From positions 41,171,461-41,235,460 of the forward strand of contig OY747713.1 in assembly GCA_963556495.2 (NCBI GenBank): DNA of 64,000 bases, read 5' to 3'. The notes beneath the pieces are model-generated. The model was given only the letters and a program-made list of their open reading frames with translations, searched no databases and was not told where the DNA came from. The DNA comes from Valencia hispanica (lineage: Eukaryota > Chordata > Actinopteri > Cyprinodontiformes > Valenciidae). Both the position numbers and the translations under genes were made by a program. Positions 1-11,278 of the stretch are shown in pieces (position 1 is the stretch's first letter; the number at the start of each line of letters is the position of its first letter).

Positions 1-269
1 TTCAGAGATTATTTTCTAATTCTCATCACTTCAGTTGGAAAAAATGTTATCTGATTTCAAAACTTTGCCTGAAGTGACACTTCCAGTCTCCATTGTGGCA
101 GCAGAAGAGCGCAAATTCAGCCTCCATTACACACAAGCTGGAGAGCAGTTCAGTTCCTGTGGAGTGCTCAGGCCACAGCAGGTGAAATCTTCATAATTAA
201 TACATGTAGCCTAGTAATCTGCACAATGTGGATTCTCTGTTCAGTTTGTTCGGACGGATTGTTGATTAA

Positions 270-400
270 AATGAATGAAAATTAAACGGTACTGAATGTC
301 AATATTATCGTTTAAAAAATTGACGGGTAAAAATAGATTATGACCGGAAGTTTTTTATCACGTCAATCAAAATGACGGACAGCAAAGATTTCTAGCACAA
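270..400 (-). repeat. End fragment of interspersed repeat family A
   Basis: A short stretch around 315-345 is the reverse complement of the start of the longer copy at 31265-31740 (shared core: attgacgggtaaaaatagat). It reads as one terminus of the same dispersed element. A third copy lies at 55990-56585. No coding capacity is visible and the superfamily is unknown. Confidence 0.45.
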
Positions 401-539
401 CCTCTGGTTCACACTGGAATATTATTTTTGGAAAATATCCTTCTTAGTTTCTAGAATACTCCGTCTACAAATAGGACAATTAACATTTCCTCTTTTAGCC
501 TTCACTGGACTGAGCCATATTCAAACCGTATTTTCAAGC

Positions 540-930
540 ATGTTTTATTCTCAAATATGGGCAAAGTATTATTTATCATACCATACCATACTTTATTTAT
601 ATAGCACATTAAATAAACAGCACATTGCTCACCAAAGTGCTGCACAGTGGGGAAATAGCAACAAAACAATTTAAAAAATAAAACTGTAAGGAGCAGCTGG
701 TCAGCTGACATGAGAGAACGGGAGGGGAGATAAGGCTGAAGAAGTTTGGATAATTATACAGGCGCAATACCATTTACAGATTTAAAAACAGGTAAAAGAA
801 CATTAAAATTCACTCTAAACTGGATTGGAAGCCAATCCAAGGATGCCAGGACCAGAGTGAAGTGCTTTTGTCATTTTTTTACCAAGGGGAAAACTTTGCC
901 GGCCAAAGGTGGAGCCAGTGCGGAAGTGAC
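540..930. repeat. Fish interspersed repeat remnants
   Basis: The stretch begins with a 'tttatttatatagcacatt...aaagtgctgcacag' motif and runs into a 'ctggattggaagccaatccaa' motif. Both recur widely in teleost genomes from memory. No intact ORF is present and the class is uncertain, probably LINE or SINE derived. Confidence 0.4.
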
Positions 931-984
931 ATAAATTGCAGTTACTCCCTCATCCATTAGGGGCTGACTCCAGAAAGGAGATTC

Positions 985-1050
985 AAGATTCAAGAGCTTT
1001 ATTGTCACATGCACAACAAAACAGATAGTTATACTACGCAATGAAATTCG
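985..1050. repeat. Short fish repeat (ttcaagagctttattgtcac type)
   Basis: The block contains 'gattcaagagctttattgtc' followed by a 'caatgaaattcg' end, a common short fish repeat tail. Related blocks are near 52130-52170 and 55735-55780. It is non-coding. Confidence 0.4.
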
Positions 1051-1691
1051 TATTCTATTTCAATCCCGACCCATAAAAAATAAATAAATAAAGACAAGAA
1101 AACAATAATAACAAGTTACTGTTGAGATAAATAAATAAGAGCAAGTTCCCATTGACTCCCATGTTAAAAATGCCTACTTCACAGCAGAAATAAACATGTT
1201 TACCACCTGGTTTAAAAAAACCATTTAAAGGGATAGTTCGCATTTTTAGACATGAAATTTTATTTAGACATTTAAACGGTTGAGTTATTAAAAAAAATTC
1301 ACCCCACTCAGAGCTGTCATGACGAAAACCTGACCTATTAAACCTTAAAAGGATAGTTCGCATTTTTAGACATGAAGTTGTATCCCATCCTCACCATCAG
1401 CATAGTGCATACACACTGACCCATATCTGTGGTCACCTCCTGGTCAGAGCTCTGGCCGTTAGAAGTCTTTCAAGAAAGTAGTCCCGGCTAGTTTCGGGGG
1501 CCAACAAACTGTGCAGTTCTCCTTCAGAAAACTATATGCATTTGAAAACATGATTCATTTACATCACAAAGAAATTTGCAACTCACTATTACTCGGCACT
1601 ATTTTCTTTCCATTCCAATCAATCCGCGCTGCGGCCAGCATCAACTGTTGTGCTCCTCCCGTCAGCTGTTCCACTGTTAAATGCAGACAAC

Positions 1692-1859
1692 ATGTCTGAT
1701 TGCGAAACATCTGCTGATGAAACTCATTTTAGCACAATGCCAGATGGATAGGATGAAGAAGAAACTTTTTTTAGCACAATGCCAAAGGGATACATTTATG
1801 AACCGGAGTATACGGATGCCGAACTTCAGCAGATGGAGCTAGAACACAGCTGTAAATAG
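1692..1859 (+). pseudogene. Broken copy of a small element-encoded ORF (left arm)
   Basis: The frame starts with MSDCETSADETHFS and is stopped by TAG after 'TMPDG', where the other arm has a serine codon. It then continues with YIYEPEYTDAELQQMEL and ends with a different short tail. It is the inverted partner of the frame at 1997-2209 and is clearly non-functional as a full protein. Confidence 0.55.
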
Positions 1860-1996
1860 GGTGAGTAAGTGTGGATGATCTCATGTTGTGCAATTTTTGA
1901 TATCAGAATTAGACAACTTTACTTTGTATTGATCCAAGCTATGCAATATTTGACCGCAATCATTGTTATTACTGATAATACACCAAATGGGCTACA

Positions 1997-2209
1997 TTAT
2001 GTGGGCTCAGCTTCAGCTTGGAGCACTTTTATGTCCACTCGCTCTCTCTCTGCCCGTGCTAGCTCCATCTGCTGAAGTTCAGCATCCGTATACTCCGGTT
2101 CATAAATGTATCCCTTTGGCGTTGTGCTAAAAAAAGTTTCGTTTTCATCCGATCCATCTGGCATTGTGCTAAAATGAGTTTCATCATCAGATGTTTTGTA
2201 ATCAGACAT
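1997..2209 (-). CDS. Small acidic ORF in fold-back arm (70 aa, unrecognised)
   Basis: This minus-strand frame begins MSDYKTSDDETHFSTMPDG and includes YIYEPEYTDAELQQMELARA, then runs into a charged helix-like ARAERERVDIK stretch. The window also keeps the frame open upstream to about 2407, but the internal ATG matches the start of the homologous frame in the left arm. The phrase 'EPEYTDAEL' resembles the N-terminus of fish proteins annotated as P2X7-intracellular-domain-like, many of which sit in repeats; this is from memory and weak. It is only 70 residues and is cut where the inverted repeat ends, so it is likely a fragment. Function unknown. Confidence 0.35.
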   Translation of the reverse strand: MSDYKTSDDETHFSTMPDGSDENETFFSTTPKGYIYEPEYTDAELQQMELARAERERVDIKVLQAEAEPT

Positions 2210-2799
2210 GTTGTCCGCATTTAACAGTGGAACAGCTGACGGGAGGAGCGCAACAGTTGGTGCTGGCCGCAGCGCAGATTGATTGGAATGGAAAGAAAAT
2301 AGTGCAGAGTAATAGTGAGTTGCGAATTTTGTGATTTTGCGTTTTTTTTTGTAATGCAAATGTATCATGTTTTCAAACGCATATAGTTTTCTGAAGGAAA
2401 ACGGCACAGTTTGGTGGCCCCCGAAACTAGCCGGGACTACTTTATTGAAAGACTTCTAACGGCCAGAGCTCCGACCAGGAGGTGAGCACAGATATGGTTC
2501 AGTGTGTATGCACTATGCTGATGGTGAGGATGGGATACAACTTCATGTCTAAAAATGCGAACTATCCTTTTAAGGTTTAATAGGTCAGGTTTTCGTCATG
2601 ACAGCTCTGAGTGTGGTGAATTTTTTTTATAACTCAACCGTTTAAATAAAATTTAAGCTTGAAATTCTGAATAGTAAGGTGCATGTTCTTTTGATTGATA
2701 GGTCTCAGATGAGCCGTCACGCTGGTGCTGGTGGGTAGAGGGTTGCTCTCACCTGGTTGCTCCAGGGAAGGCCGCCACCTCGGAATCACGTTCATAAGC

Positions 2800-3235
2800 T
2801 CGGCTTTTTTTTTCTATGAACTTGACCATAGTCGATGGAGATGTAAATGGGATTTTACCACCCTATTTACATGACTGTCAAAAGTAAGAGCATCATTTAG
2901 TTTTTCTCTTAAATTGGTGACGCAGCAAGATTAAAATCTTTGGAACAAGGGAGACGATTTGCACCAAATAAAACAACTTCCGTTTTACCATAATTAAAAT
3001 GTTAAGAGCCATCTAGGACTGGATGTCGGCTAGAGAATCTAAAAGAGGGTTAACCACAGAAGCGTCAGAGTGCTTCAGAGGAAAATAAAGCTGAAAATCA
3101 TCAGCATATAAATGAATAGAAATTCTGTGTTTCTGAAGGATAGCACCCGATGCCAGGAGGTAAAGTGAAAAAAGGAGTGGCCCAAGATTAGAAACCTGTG
3201 GTACACCCTATGAAAGAGGCGCCATGGAAGAATGT
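2800..3235 (-). pseudogene. LINE reverse-transcriptase fragment (L2/Rex-like)
   Basis: Read on the minus strand, the segment contains a 'GVPQ-SNLGPLLFSLYLL' block followed by 'IHLYADDFQLYFPLK' near 3085-3120. These are the palm motifs of a non-LTR retrotransposon reverse transcriptase, with YADD as the catalytic core. Stops and frame breaks follow and neither end is complete. The style of the motif fits L2/Rex-type elements, inferred from memory. Confidence 0.6.
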
Positions 3236-3257
3236 AACATTTATATTGTTATATATA

Positions 3258-3535
3258 TATAGGTTATATTGTTTTCTACTCTGGCTATGTCTGCTTGTAC
3301 TATTTTATCAGTCAGTGAGTTCTATACTTTTAACTTTTTTAAGTTATAGAACATAATAAAATCTAATTATTTCAGTAATTTGTTTAATGCTGATCAAAGT
3401 AAAGTCAAAAGTCACATGCACATTTGTATTTATTTTTCTTGGTTAAAGGGTACCGAACACATACGGAACTGTGACTTTAAAACTCCAAATACGTACTAAT
3501 TTTTGTGTACCTTTACACACCTAGTAGAGACACAC
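3258..3535 (+). mobile_element. 3' end of hAT-like family B (copy 3)
   Basis: From 'ttgttttctactctggctatgtctgc' to 'gtgtacctttacacaccta' this matches the last ~300 bp of the copies at 50521-51385 and 42963-44470. Only the distal part is present. It sits directly beside the LINE fragment at 2800-3235. Confidence 0.6.
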
Positions 3536-3540
3536 ATAAA

Positions 3541-5611
3541 GTCAGAATAAAATATGAAGCTTGTTGTTGAAATGCGACAAAAAGCAACATGGTGAGTGAT
3601 TTTTTTTTCTAGGCACTGTAGATGGTTTTGAGTTTATTAATTAGCTCAAATTCAGTCAGATGTTATTATCCTGTGATCCAGACTTAGAGGCCCCCATGAG
3701 TCTAGAGTGGTTACCATGAGTGCAGCCAAATCTCATTTAATGTAATTCATTAAGTGCTTGAGATCTCTGTCTTACCTGCTGCTAATCCTGTTGAAGAAGG
3801 ATTAAACATGATGTAATTCTCATTTTGGGAATTAGGCTGCATGACATATTACCTGTACAACTGTCAATATAGAACCCAATGTAAGGGGCTTCATCAGAGG
3901 AGCAGAAGTTATCTGTAATAGAGTTGGTGTAATTTGTTTCGTTGTTTTGTTTTAGCACACATGGAATCTTAATTCCTCAGAGTGAGAAAACCGAGAAGTG
4001 TGTGACACACGTGGGCTGCAATTGTTTATGTTAAATCCTCCAGATATGGTAATCCTCTCTAAGTGTTGGGAGTATTTGCTGAGCGTTGGGGCATAAACCC
4101 ATCACTCCCCCCCACCATGCTCCTGCTCTGCATAGATCCCTTAACATTGTTAATCAAATTCATCTCTCAAAGACATTGTTCTAGAAGTCATTTTAATCTA
4201 TATTGAATGTAATTGTTAGGGGGAAATATTTCAGATAGTGTAATGAAGAAGCTGCAGGCAGTTAGAGTGGGACCAAGACCATGAAGATAGGACTGAAACC
4301 TTTTTTTTTAATGGACAAAGGCTGGTGATTTGCAAAAAAAACTGCTTAAAGGAATTAATTGTTTTTATCAGGAGTTTCTACTTGAGCTTAGCTACTTCCA
4401 AAATTCCCTTTTACTTTTATTAGAAATCTTTTTATTACATCCTTTTAAAGTCATGTTGATTAATCAACCATGAAATGGGAAAAGATATTCTCAGGACCTT
4501 CAGTTTAATTCCAGAAGTCATCACTGATGACCTAAATTCTAATGGAAGTACAAATATACTTTTTTCTATATACATCTTATAAATCTTTACCTTATTGACG
4601 AACATACTTTGGACACAAAACGGTTTAACGTAAATCTAGCTTGCCTACCTCCACATTGTATTTTACACTCTCTACCAAGCTGATGGATTGTGAAACTCAT
4701 TTGGCAGCCTGATTTGTTTTTCCACAGGGCACAGAGCCATTGTAGACTGCTTTAGTTGGTCGAATAACTACTCTCTTTTTTTGGCCAAAGAGTTCTCTCT
4801 ATCCTCCTGCTGAGGTAAGCCATTTCTAGACTGGACTCTTGGCCAGCTTTCTTGACCAAATCCTTATTCAGTCTCTGTTGAAATGATAGTATTCCTGTTC
4901 AAGATTAGAGACTGGTTGTGAACCAACATGGGGACTATCTTATCTCAGACTGTTGAAAGGATGGTCAGAGGATCCAGCATCCTATGCAGTCATGTGACAA
5001 AAGTATTCAATAAGATCTACTAAAAAGATTTATTTAGTTTCCTTCAACATTAAATTTCATGAGTAATGCTAAAAGTCTCAACCGTTTTTGCCCCCCCCCC
5101 AAAAAAAAAGAAGATTTGTCCTTCTACTGACTGACATCAGCCGGAGTTCAATTTATACAATCGACCCCAATGTTATGTCACTTGCTTAATCCTGGAATAC
5201 TCTAGCCAATCCGGACACTGACAGGGAAATCATGGGGTGTCTTTCAATGTTTGGTGCTGAGGGGTTGCCAATAGGTCCTGTTTTTGAATGTGAGGCATAT
5301 TCTTCAAATCAGTTTGACTTTTGGGGTGGGGCTTGTTGCAGGTCGGAATGTATTGTGAAGATAAGCAGCGTTACTGAGTGTACCTGTTAGTGGTCAGACT
5401 GCTACGGCTATATAGCAAAGGTCACCTAGAGCCATCGTAATGGGACGTCAGTTACACGTGACTTCTTGTCTTTAAATGATGCATTGTTACTGTAGTAAAA
5501 AGCCAACTGATTACTAAATTTTTCTTTTCTGTTAATACTTTGTACCACATTCTTTGCCAATTGGACAGGGATGTTTGTGTTTGACTATTTCTCCCACCAT
5601 TTTGTCTAGAT
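3541..5611. other. No gene seen
   Basis: AT-rich unique-looking sequence, presumed khdrbs3 intron. A short poly-C/poly-A junction lies at 5090-5109. I see no exon, RNA gene or recognisable transposon. Confidence 0.5.
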
Positions 5612-5790
5612 CAGGTGTCTCTAACTCTAGTCCTCGAGAGCCACCGCATTGCAACTTTTAGACACATCCGTGCCCCAACACCCAGAATCAATATCCCCCT
5701 GTCATTCCATTCCAAAGAGTTCATATGAGCCTTTATTTTTGCTTAAATACAAGAAAAGTTGTGTGCCATCCTCAGCGTGTTATTATCTAC
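5612..5790. repeat. hAT-like non-autonomous fragment
   Basis: It begins 'caggtgtctctaactctag' and continues with 'tcctcgagagcc', a terminus common in fish non-autonomous hAT elements (from memory). The other end is not clear. Confidence 0.35.
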
Positions 5791-6299
5791 ATCAGGTACT
5801 GGTGGATAACCTATTTCCCAGATTAGACCGACCCTGAAAGCTCATCAGGTGGCTCTGCTCTCCTTGCACCTGCGGACTGTGCTGCTGCTGCTGCTGTCTT
5901 TGCTGTGTATGTTCAGCAAAACCCTTCTTAACCTTGGCTTTAATGTTTGTTATGAGGGATGGATCAGGGAAGTAACAGGACTTGCTCAGCCCCACCACCA
6001 CCTTTCAGGGTGGGGGGGTCCATTAAGAGTACATGTACTTTATGCCTAAGACCTTGGGCATTATTTATAAGAGTTCCAGCTGTTTTAAACTTTGTAATAC
6101 TTGCTCTAGCTGCAGATATGAACACATTGGAATGCTCTTCATGCATTGCCTCTGTCATCTTGGTTAGAACCCCCCCTAAGATTCGCGAGTCACAACACAG
6201 AATGCGAGGATTGATGCTTTTCACTGTGAAGATGTGTTTCTGCAGGGCTAATTCATTAATGACATGGATTAATGCTTGGCAGACATCATGAGACTTTAT

Positions 6300-7560
6300 T
6301 TACAACTCGTCTTACATCAAAAGCAAAGGCAGTAAAACAGCAGGAGGAAAGACATTTGTCAAGCCTTGCACAGGAAGCGATATTTCAGCTTGATGCATGG
6401 GGCCGACTTTTTGGCCTCCGCAGTCTTTTGGCGTAGGTATTATTTCTACCCCTACAGCAGGAACGCTCAAGCAAATTCCAGCCTGTTCAGCTGTTTGAAA
6501 TGCCCTGGCAGGAAGAGCCGAATAAATGACACGCAGCCACTATGGGAAAATGTAGATCGAGATTGATGGCCGAGGCAAGAAACTGCTGGATTATTTGTTC
6601 TCCACATAGCAGTATCTCATGGGTTTGTCGTGCCCTTGTCCTTAAGTAGCTAAGAGCCCTGTTTAGTACAGCTGTACGGAGTTAAGACATTTTTCTTTGC
6701 GCAGATGGCGTCATTATTTAGTCATCTGGGACGTACAGCACTCCTCTTCTCCTTTTCATTTGATTAATTTGCTCACTTTGTTTGCAATCGAAACCCCCCT
6801 TTTGAGCTTTTATCACAGACTACCAAGTGTGTGCAGTTCATAATAATGCGTCTGTAGTGTCAGGACAGTGAGTTGCTGAACTCATTTGGATTTAGCACAG
6901 GCTACAGGGAGCAAATCCGGTGCCTGAAAAGCCTGCTCTGAGTGTCAGTGGCATCCTATCTGTTACAGTGGTATTGTAGAGCACAGTGGCGCGGCTGTGA
7001 TACCGCTGTTATAACATGCGGTGCCAGACCGTCTGTTAGTCTTCATTGGCCTCAGAGGCCAGTCCTTATCTTTTAACAACACGCCTCTCAGCCATGCACT
7101 GGCATACAAATGAAAGAGTCACTTAGGGGCTGCTCTCCTTCTCCCCTCTCTGTCTCATCACTCCACCCCCCCCTCCCCTCAACCTCTCACTGTCACAATA
7201 ATCCTCTTTATTGCTGGAAACACATTGCTGTTGCTCCAAGATATTTTGAGTAAATGCTGTCCCAATGCAAACACATCAGATATTATAATAGGTCGGCTCA
7301 TGCCATGGCTGCTGTCTGTGCTCCATTTTAAAAACTGTTTTGTTTTTTTCCTTTCCCAACGCCACGCTAAGGCGAAAGAAAAACTTTAAATGTGGCACTG
7401 TGATTTATAAACCAGCTGTGTGTCTCGGCTCAGCTTGCTTGTAACTCAATTATAGATTGGCTGCTCACACAAAATGGCAATAACATGCCATTGTTAAAGT
7501 TTAATGTGGCACTTAATGCAAGCTACCCTCTTCCAATGTAAGTGGACAGAAGTCAGATTG
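6300..7560. other. Repeat-poor intronic block
   Basis: About 1.2 kb without recognisable transposon sequence and with higher complexity than its surroundings. No splice-bounded open frame is convincing. It is a candidate for conserved regulatory sequence, but this rests only on its texture. Confidence 0.25.
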
Positions 7561-7624
7561 AGTAACGAGTGAGACGAAAAGAGCGCTTGGATACCAGTAA
7601 TGAACCATGGCTTGCACTAAAAAT

Positions 7625-8565
7625 CTTCACAAGTCTCACGATTCGATTCGGTTACGATTATAATGTCAACGATTCGATTCGATATCTTAATGCATCACGA
7701 TGCATCACGATTATTTCATTTGGGTTTGTTTTCAATAATAACTATGTTTTAATAATAAATGTTTTCAATAATAAATAGATGTCAGACATTTGTTTTGGGT
7801 TATTTATCAATTATTTATCCGATCACAACATGGCACCTCCCAAAAAAAAAAAAAAAGAAACAGGAGAACACTCACATTTTAAAGCATAGATAGACAGTCT
7901 TTATGAGGATTTTAAAAAAATCTTTCAACTATTTTCATATTTTCTGGTGTTATGTGTAAGAGTCTTCTTTTATTTTTATTCAACAATAGTTGATAGATGG
8001 GAGAAAACAAGTCTGTCTGTGTTTTTATCTGGGTCTTTCTCCAAAACTCTACTGTAAATTTAGACAATATTGATGGATATAAGCTAATATAGGTGTCCCT
8101 TAAATGAGACCGAAGCAGTTTTTACACGTCACATAGTTGCTTAAGAAAAAATGCATAAAGTTATCAATCATCTTTGTATGTTTACCTAAATTGTCTTAGA
8201 CTACAAAATTCAAGTGTTCATTGTATTATCCATTTAATTGAGGAGCAGAGACAGAGTGCAAGGCCAGACACAGTTGAGTGAGCACACAGTTGCGCGCGAG
8301 TGCAGAGCAGGCGTTCTTGTTCGTTTACATGTGTGCTCTCTCATCTGTCTCTCTGCGTGATCACTGCGTTCTCACGTTGGTGGCACAAATATTACCATAC
8401 TGCCGTGACTACAGTGGATCATAGCAAAGACGAAGCTGCACTTGTTGGCCCTGCGGGGGGGTATATTACGTTATAATCGACTATGGTTGGATTCTGCCAC
8501 GATGCAGCATCGTTTGTGTCCGCATGGCGATGCATCCATTAAATGATTAATTTCAACAGCTCTAA
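7625..8565. mobile_element. Non-autonomous hAT-like element
   Basis: The left side carries 'cacgattcgattcggttacg' and 'gatgcatcacgatgcatcac'. The right side carries 'cgatgcagcatcg' and 'gcgatgcatccatt'. These repeated ATCG-rich subterminal motifs, facing each other about 800 bp apart, resemble fish hAT elements with 'cgattcgattcg' termini. No transposase frame survives and exact ends are not determined. Confidence 0.45.
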
Positions 8566-9503
8566 TATATATTGTGGCATATAGCAATATGCTATTATGC
8601 TACTGAATAACAGTGTTAAAATAAAGCTTTCTTTTCCTATTGCCTGAAGTCATTTACACTTCTATAAAAAAATAAAACATACTTGTGTTGCAAATTGGTG
8701 TATGGGCAAAATCGTAAATATAAAAATCTCTAGCCTCAGATATATAGATTATTTTATTGATGCAGGGCTTTGAAACTGAATTATAACACATGTTTCTGTT
8801 CAATCGACTCTGGTACATCATCACAGTATTTTAATTGCAGGTTAACAGTGGGAAAATCCCAACCGGATGTAATTCACACTCTGACAAAAAGATGGCGTCA
8901 GACTACACAAACCTTAGTATGTGCATACTGCCATGGACCCTCAGTATTTGGGGGTTAGGGACCACAGCTATCCCACGAAAAGCTAAAATCCAGGAATACT
9001 TCAGACCCCCTCTCTAAAACAATTATAATTGCCCATTTTATTAGTTCAAAAATACCAAATTTAGCTTAATATTCATTAATATGCTCAGTGGAAACCATCT
9101 TAGCACTATAGCAGAGGCTAATATTGACAGTCTTCCTTATATCTACTCTTAGGGTACACCCTATCAGTGCCAAGGAAACTAAATGACACTCCTGGATTGG
9201 GTGCTTTGCAAACATCAGCTAATAGCGCTGTTTTGGTCACATATCTCAAGGCGTGAGTTTCTGTGAAACTACCGGGAGACTAGTCAATGCTGCACTGTAG
9301 GTGTTAGAAAGATTAAATCTGAGCCCACTCCATCTGTTTAAGATTGGTTAATCAAGCTTGAACAGAAGAGTGCACACGTTGGTATTGTCGGGATCATCAA
9401 TGTGAATGACACTAATAGGGAATTGAATAGAGGTTGGAGTAAGAGTCTTATGTGACCTCATTAGTGATAATAATACGCTTCTTAGTGACCTCTTTTGCAT
9501 ATA
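8566..9503. other. No gene seen
   Basis: AT-rich intronic sequence. Short open frames at 8770-9017 lack any recognisable domain or splice context. Confidence 0.4.
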
Positions 9504-10426
9504 CAGTGAGGAACATAAGTGTTTGAACACCCTGCTATTTTGCAAGTTCTCCCACTTAGAAATGATGGAGGGGTCTGAAATTCACATTGTAGGTGCATTT
9601 CCACTGTAAGAGACAGCATTTCTTTTTATTCAGGAAATCACATTGTCTGTTTTTTAAAGAATTTATTTGTATTTTATTGCTGCACATAAATATTTGAACC
9701 CCTGTAAAAATCAGCGTTAATATTTGGTACAGAAGCCTTTGTTTGTAATTACAGAAGTCAAATGTTTCCTATAATCTTGACCAGCTTTGCACACACTGCA
9801 ACAGGGTTCCAGAACTCAGCTCCTCCCCTGTAGTTCTAGGCTGATTCCTCACCTTTCTTATCATCAGTGATACCCCACAAGGTGAGATCTTGCATGGAGC
9901 GCCAGTCCAAGGGAGACTGACAGTCATCTTTAGCCTCTTCCATTTTCTAACAATTGCTCCAACAGTTGATCTATTTTCACCAAGCTGCTTGGCAACTTGC
10001 CCCGTAGACCTTTCCAGCCTTGTGGAGGTCTACAATTTTGTCTCGGGTATCTTTTGACAGCTCTTTGGTCTTGCCCATGGTAGTAGTTGGAGTCTGACTG
10101 ACTGTGGGGTGGACAGGTGTCTTTAATGAGCTCAGACAGATGCTACTTATTTAGATTAATAAGTGGAGTAGAGGAGGACTTTTTAAAGGCAGAGCAACAG
10201 GTCTATGAGAGCCAGAATTCTTGCTTATTGCCAGATGTTCAAATACTTATGTGCAGCAATAAAATACAAATAAATAATAAAAAAATCAGTGATTTCCTGA
10301 ATTTCTTTAAATGATGTCTCTCACCGTGGAAATGCACCTACAATGTGAATTTCAGACGCCTCCATAACTTCTGAGAGGGAGAACTTGCAAAATCACAGGG
10401 TGTTCAAATACTTATGTTTCTCAATG
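9504..10426. mobile_element. Non-autonomous mariner/Tc1-type element (923 bp)
   Basis: It follows a TA at 9502-9503 and opens 'cagtgaggaacataagtgtt'. The far end reads 'gttcaaatacttatgtttct' and closes at 10426. The two ~180 bp ends are long diverged inverted repeats, including 'ttgcaagttctcccactta' against 'gagggagaacttgcaaaat'. The interior reads, on the minus strand, like the front of a Tc1-type transposase ending at a 'catgg' start near 10077, but is too short to be autonomous. It is a deletion derivative. Confidence 0.65.
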
Positions 10427-10449
10427 TGTGTGTGTGTATATTTATATAT

Positions 10450-11196
10450 TAGGGCCGGGACTTTCACGTGTAAATTTAAATTAATTAATTACACAAAAAG
10501 GACGCGTTAAACATTTTTTACTCATTTTAATCGCACTTATTTTTGCACCGCGGAACGTTTCTCACTGGATGAGTTTCGGCGGACCGATTATACTGGAGCA
10601 CCAACTAGCGTTCTTTAGACAGTTAACAACAAACCACAGTGAAGATGGACAAAGAAGCTGATGAGACCACTTTGGTTGGCCCCGTGGATGGGAAATTCTG
10701 TTATAAAAACGATGCATTACGTTGTTGGTGCAACTGGCACTTTATGTTGACCTCTATTGTTTTGGCCAGGGTTATTGAGAGTTGGACTGAAATTAATTTT
10801 ATTTTTTTAAACCAGCTGTTGGTAAATCAACAAAGTCTGTTATGGCCTCTGAAGCAACAAAGAGATGTTTTCTACAGTAATAGTCAGGGTTTCCAATGTT
10901 CTGAATGTACATGAAAGTATTGTGTTTTACTTTAAACAGTTTACAGAAGGTCTACCTACCTAAAGGGTACCTGAATTTCTAAAATGTAGGCTACTATATT
11001 TCTAAATATGCTATCGCTACACTTAATGGCAAAATTGCACTGGTCTGTTGGACTTGGTTGAACAAAAATTAACAATATGTCGTTGCTTAAGCTTATGTAC
11101 TCAGTAATGTTTCAATGGTATACTAAAAATCCATATGAAAAGCTTACTTCTCACTGTTCTCAGGTCAAATATTTATATGCGATTAATTTCGACTAA
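10450..11196 (+). mobile_element. hAT-like element remnant
   Basis: It starts 'agggccgggactttcacgtg' and 'ttaattacacaaaaaggacgcg', then 'cacttatttttgcaccgcgg', and ends near 'gcgattaatttcgactaatt'. The ATTAAT/CGATTAA-rich ends match fish hAT families with 'cgcgattaa' termini. A short frame from the ATG at 10645 (MDKEADETTLVGPVDGKFC) may be the start of its transposase but breaks quickly. The right side abuts the (TA)n tract. Confidence 0.5.

Positions 11197-11199
<3 letters not shown>

Positions 11200-11274
<75 letters not shown>
11200..11274. repeat. (TA)n microsatellite
   Basis: About 75 bp of uninterrupted TA repeat abutting the inner part of a Tc1 terminal repeat. Open frames reading Ile-Tyr repeats here are artefacts. 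Confidence 0.95.

Positions 11275-11278
<4 letters not shown>

Larger units (their letters stand above)
1229..2655. mobile_element. Fold-back element with ~590 bp inverted arms
   Basis: Two arms, about 1254-1842 and 2059-2655, are near-identical reverse complements separated by about 216 bp. A terminus reading 'ggatagttcgcatttttaga' occurs three times: at 1230 and 1351 in direct orientation, and near 2543-2569 inverted. Each copy is bordered by TTAA (1225-1228, 1345-1348, 2570-2573), as expected of elements using TTAA target sites. Each arm carries a copy of one small reading frame (see 1692-1859 and 1997-2209). Sequence outside the inner TTAA pair is also inverted, so the palindrome covers more than one simple element: either two copies joined or a fold-back derivative. 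The superfamily is inferred only as TTAA-type. Confidence 0.75.

Noticed and set aside
5964..6224. 86-codon minus-strand ORF near 6 kb
   Set aside because: No domain and no splice or promoter context. It lies in intron next to a CTG/CAG-rich patch that inflates open frames.
8880..8900. 'aagatggcgtcaga' as a LINE promoter
   Set aside because: Only a partial YY1-like match and no LINE coding sequence follows.
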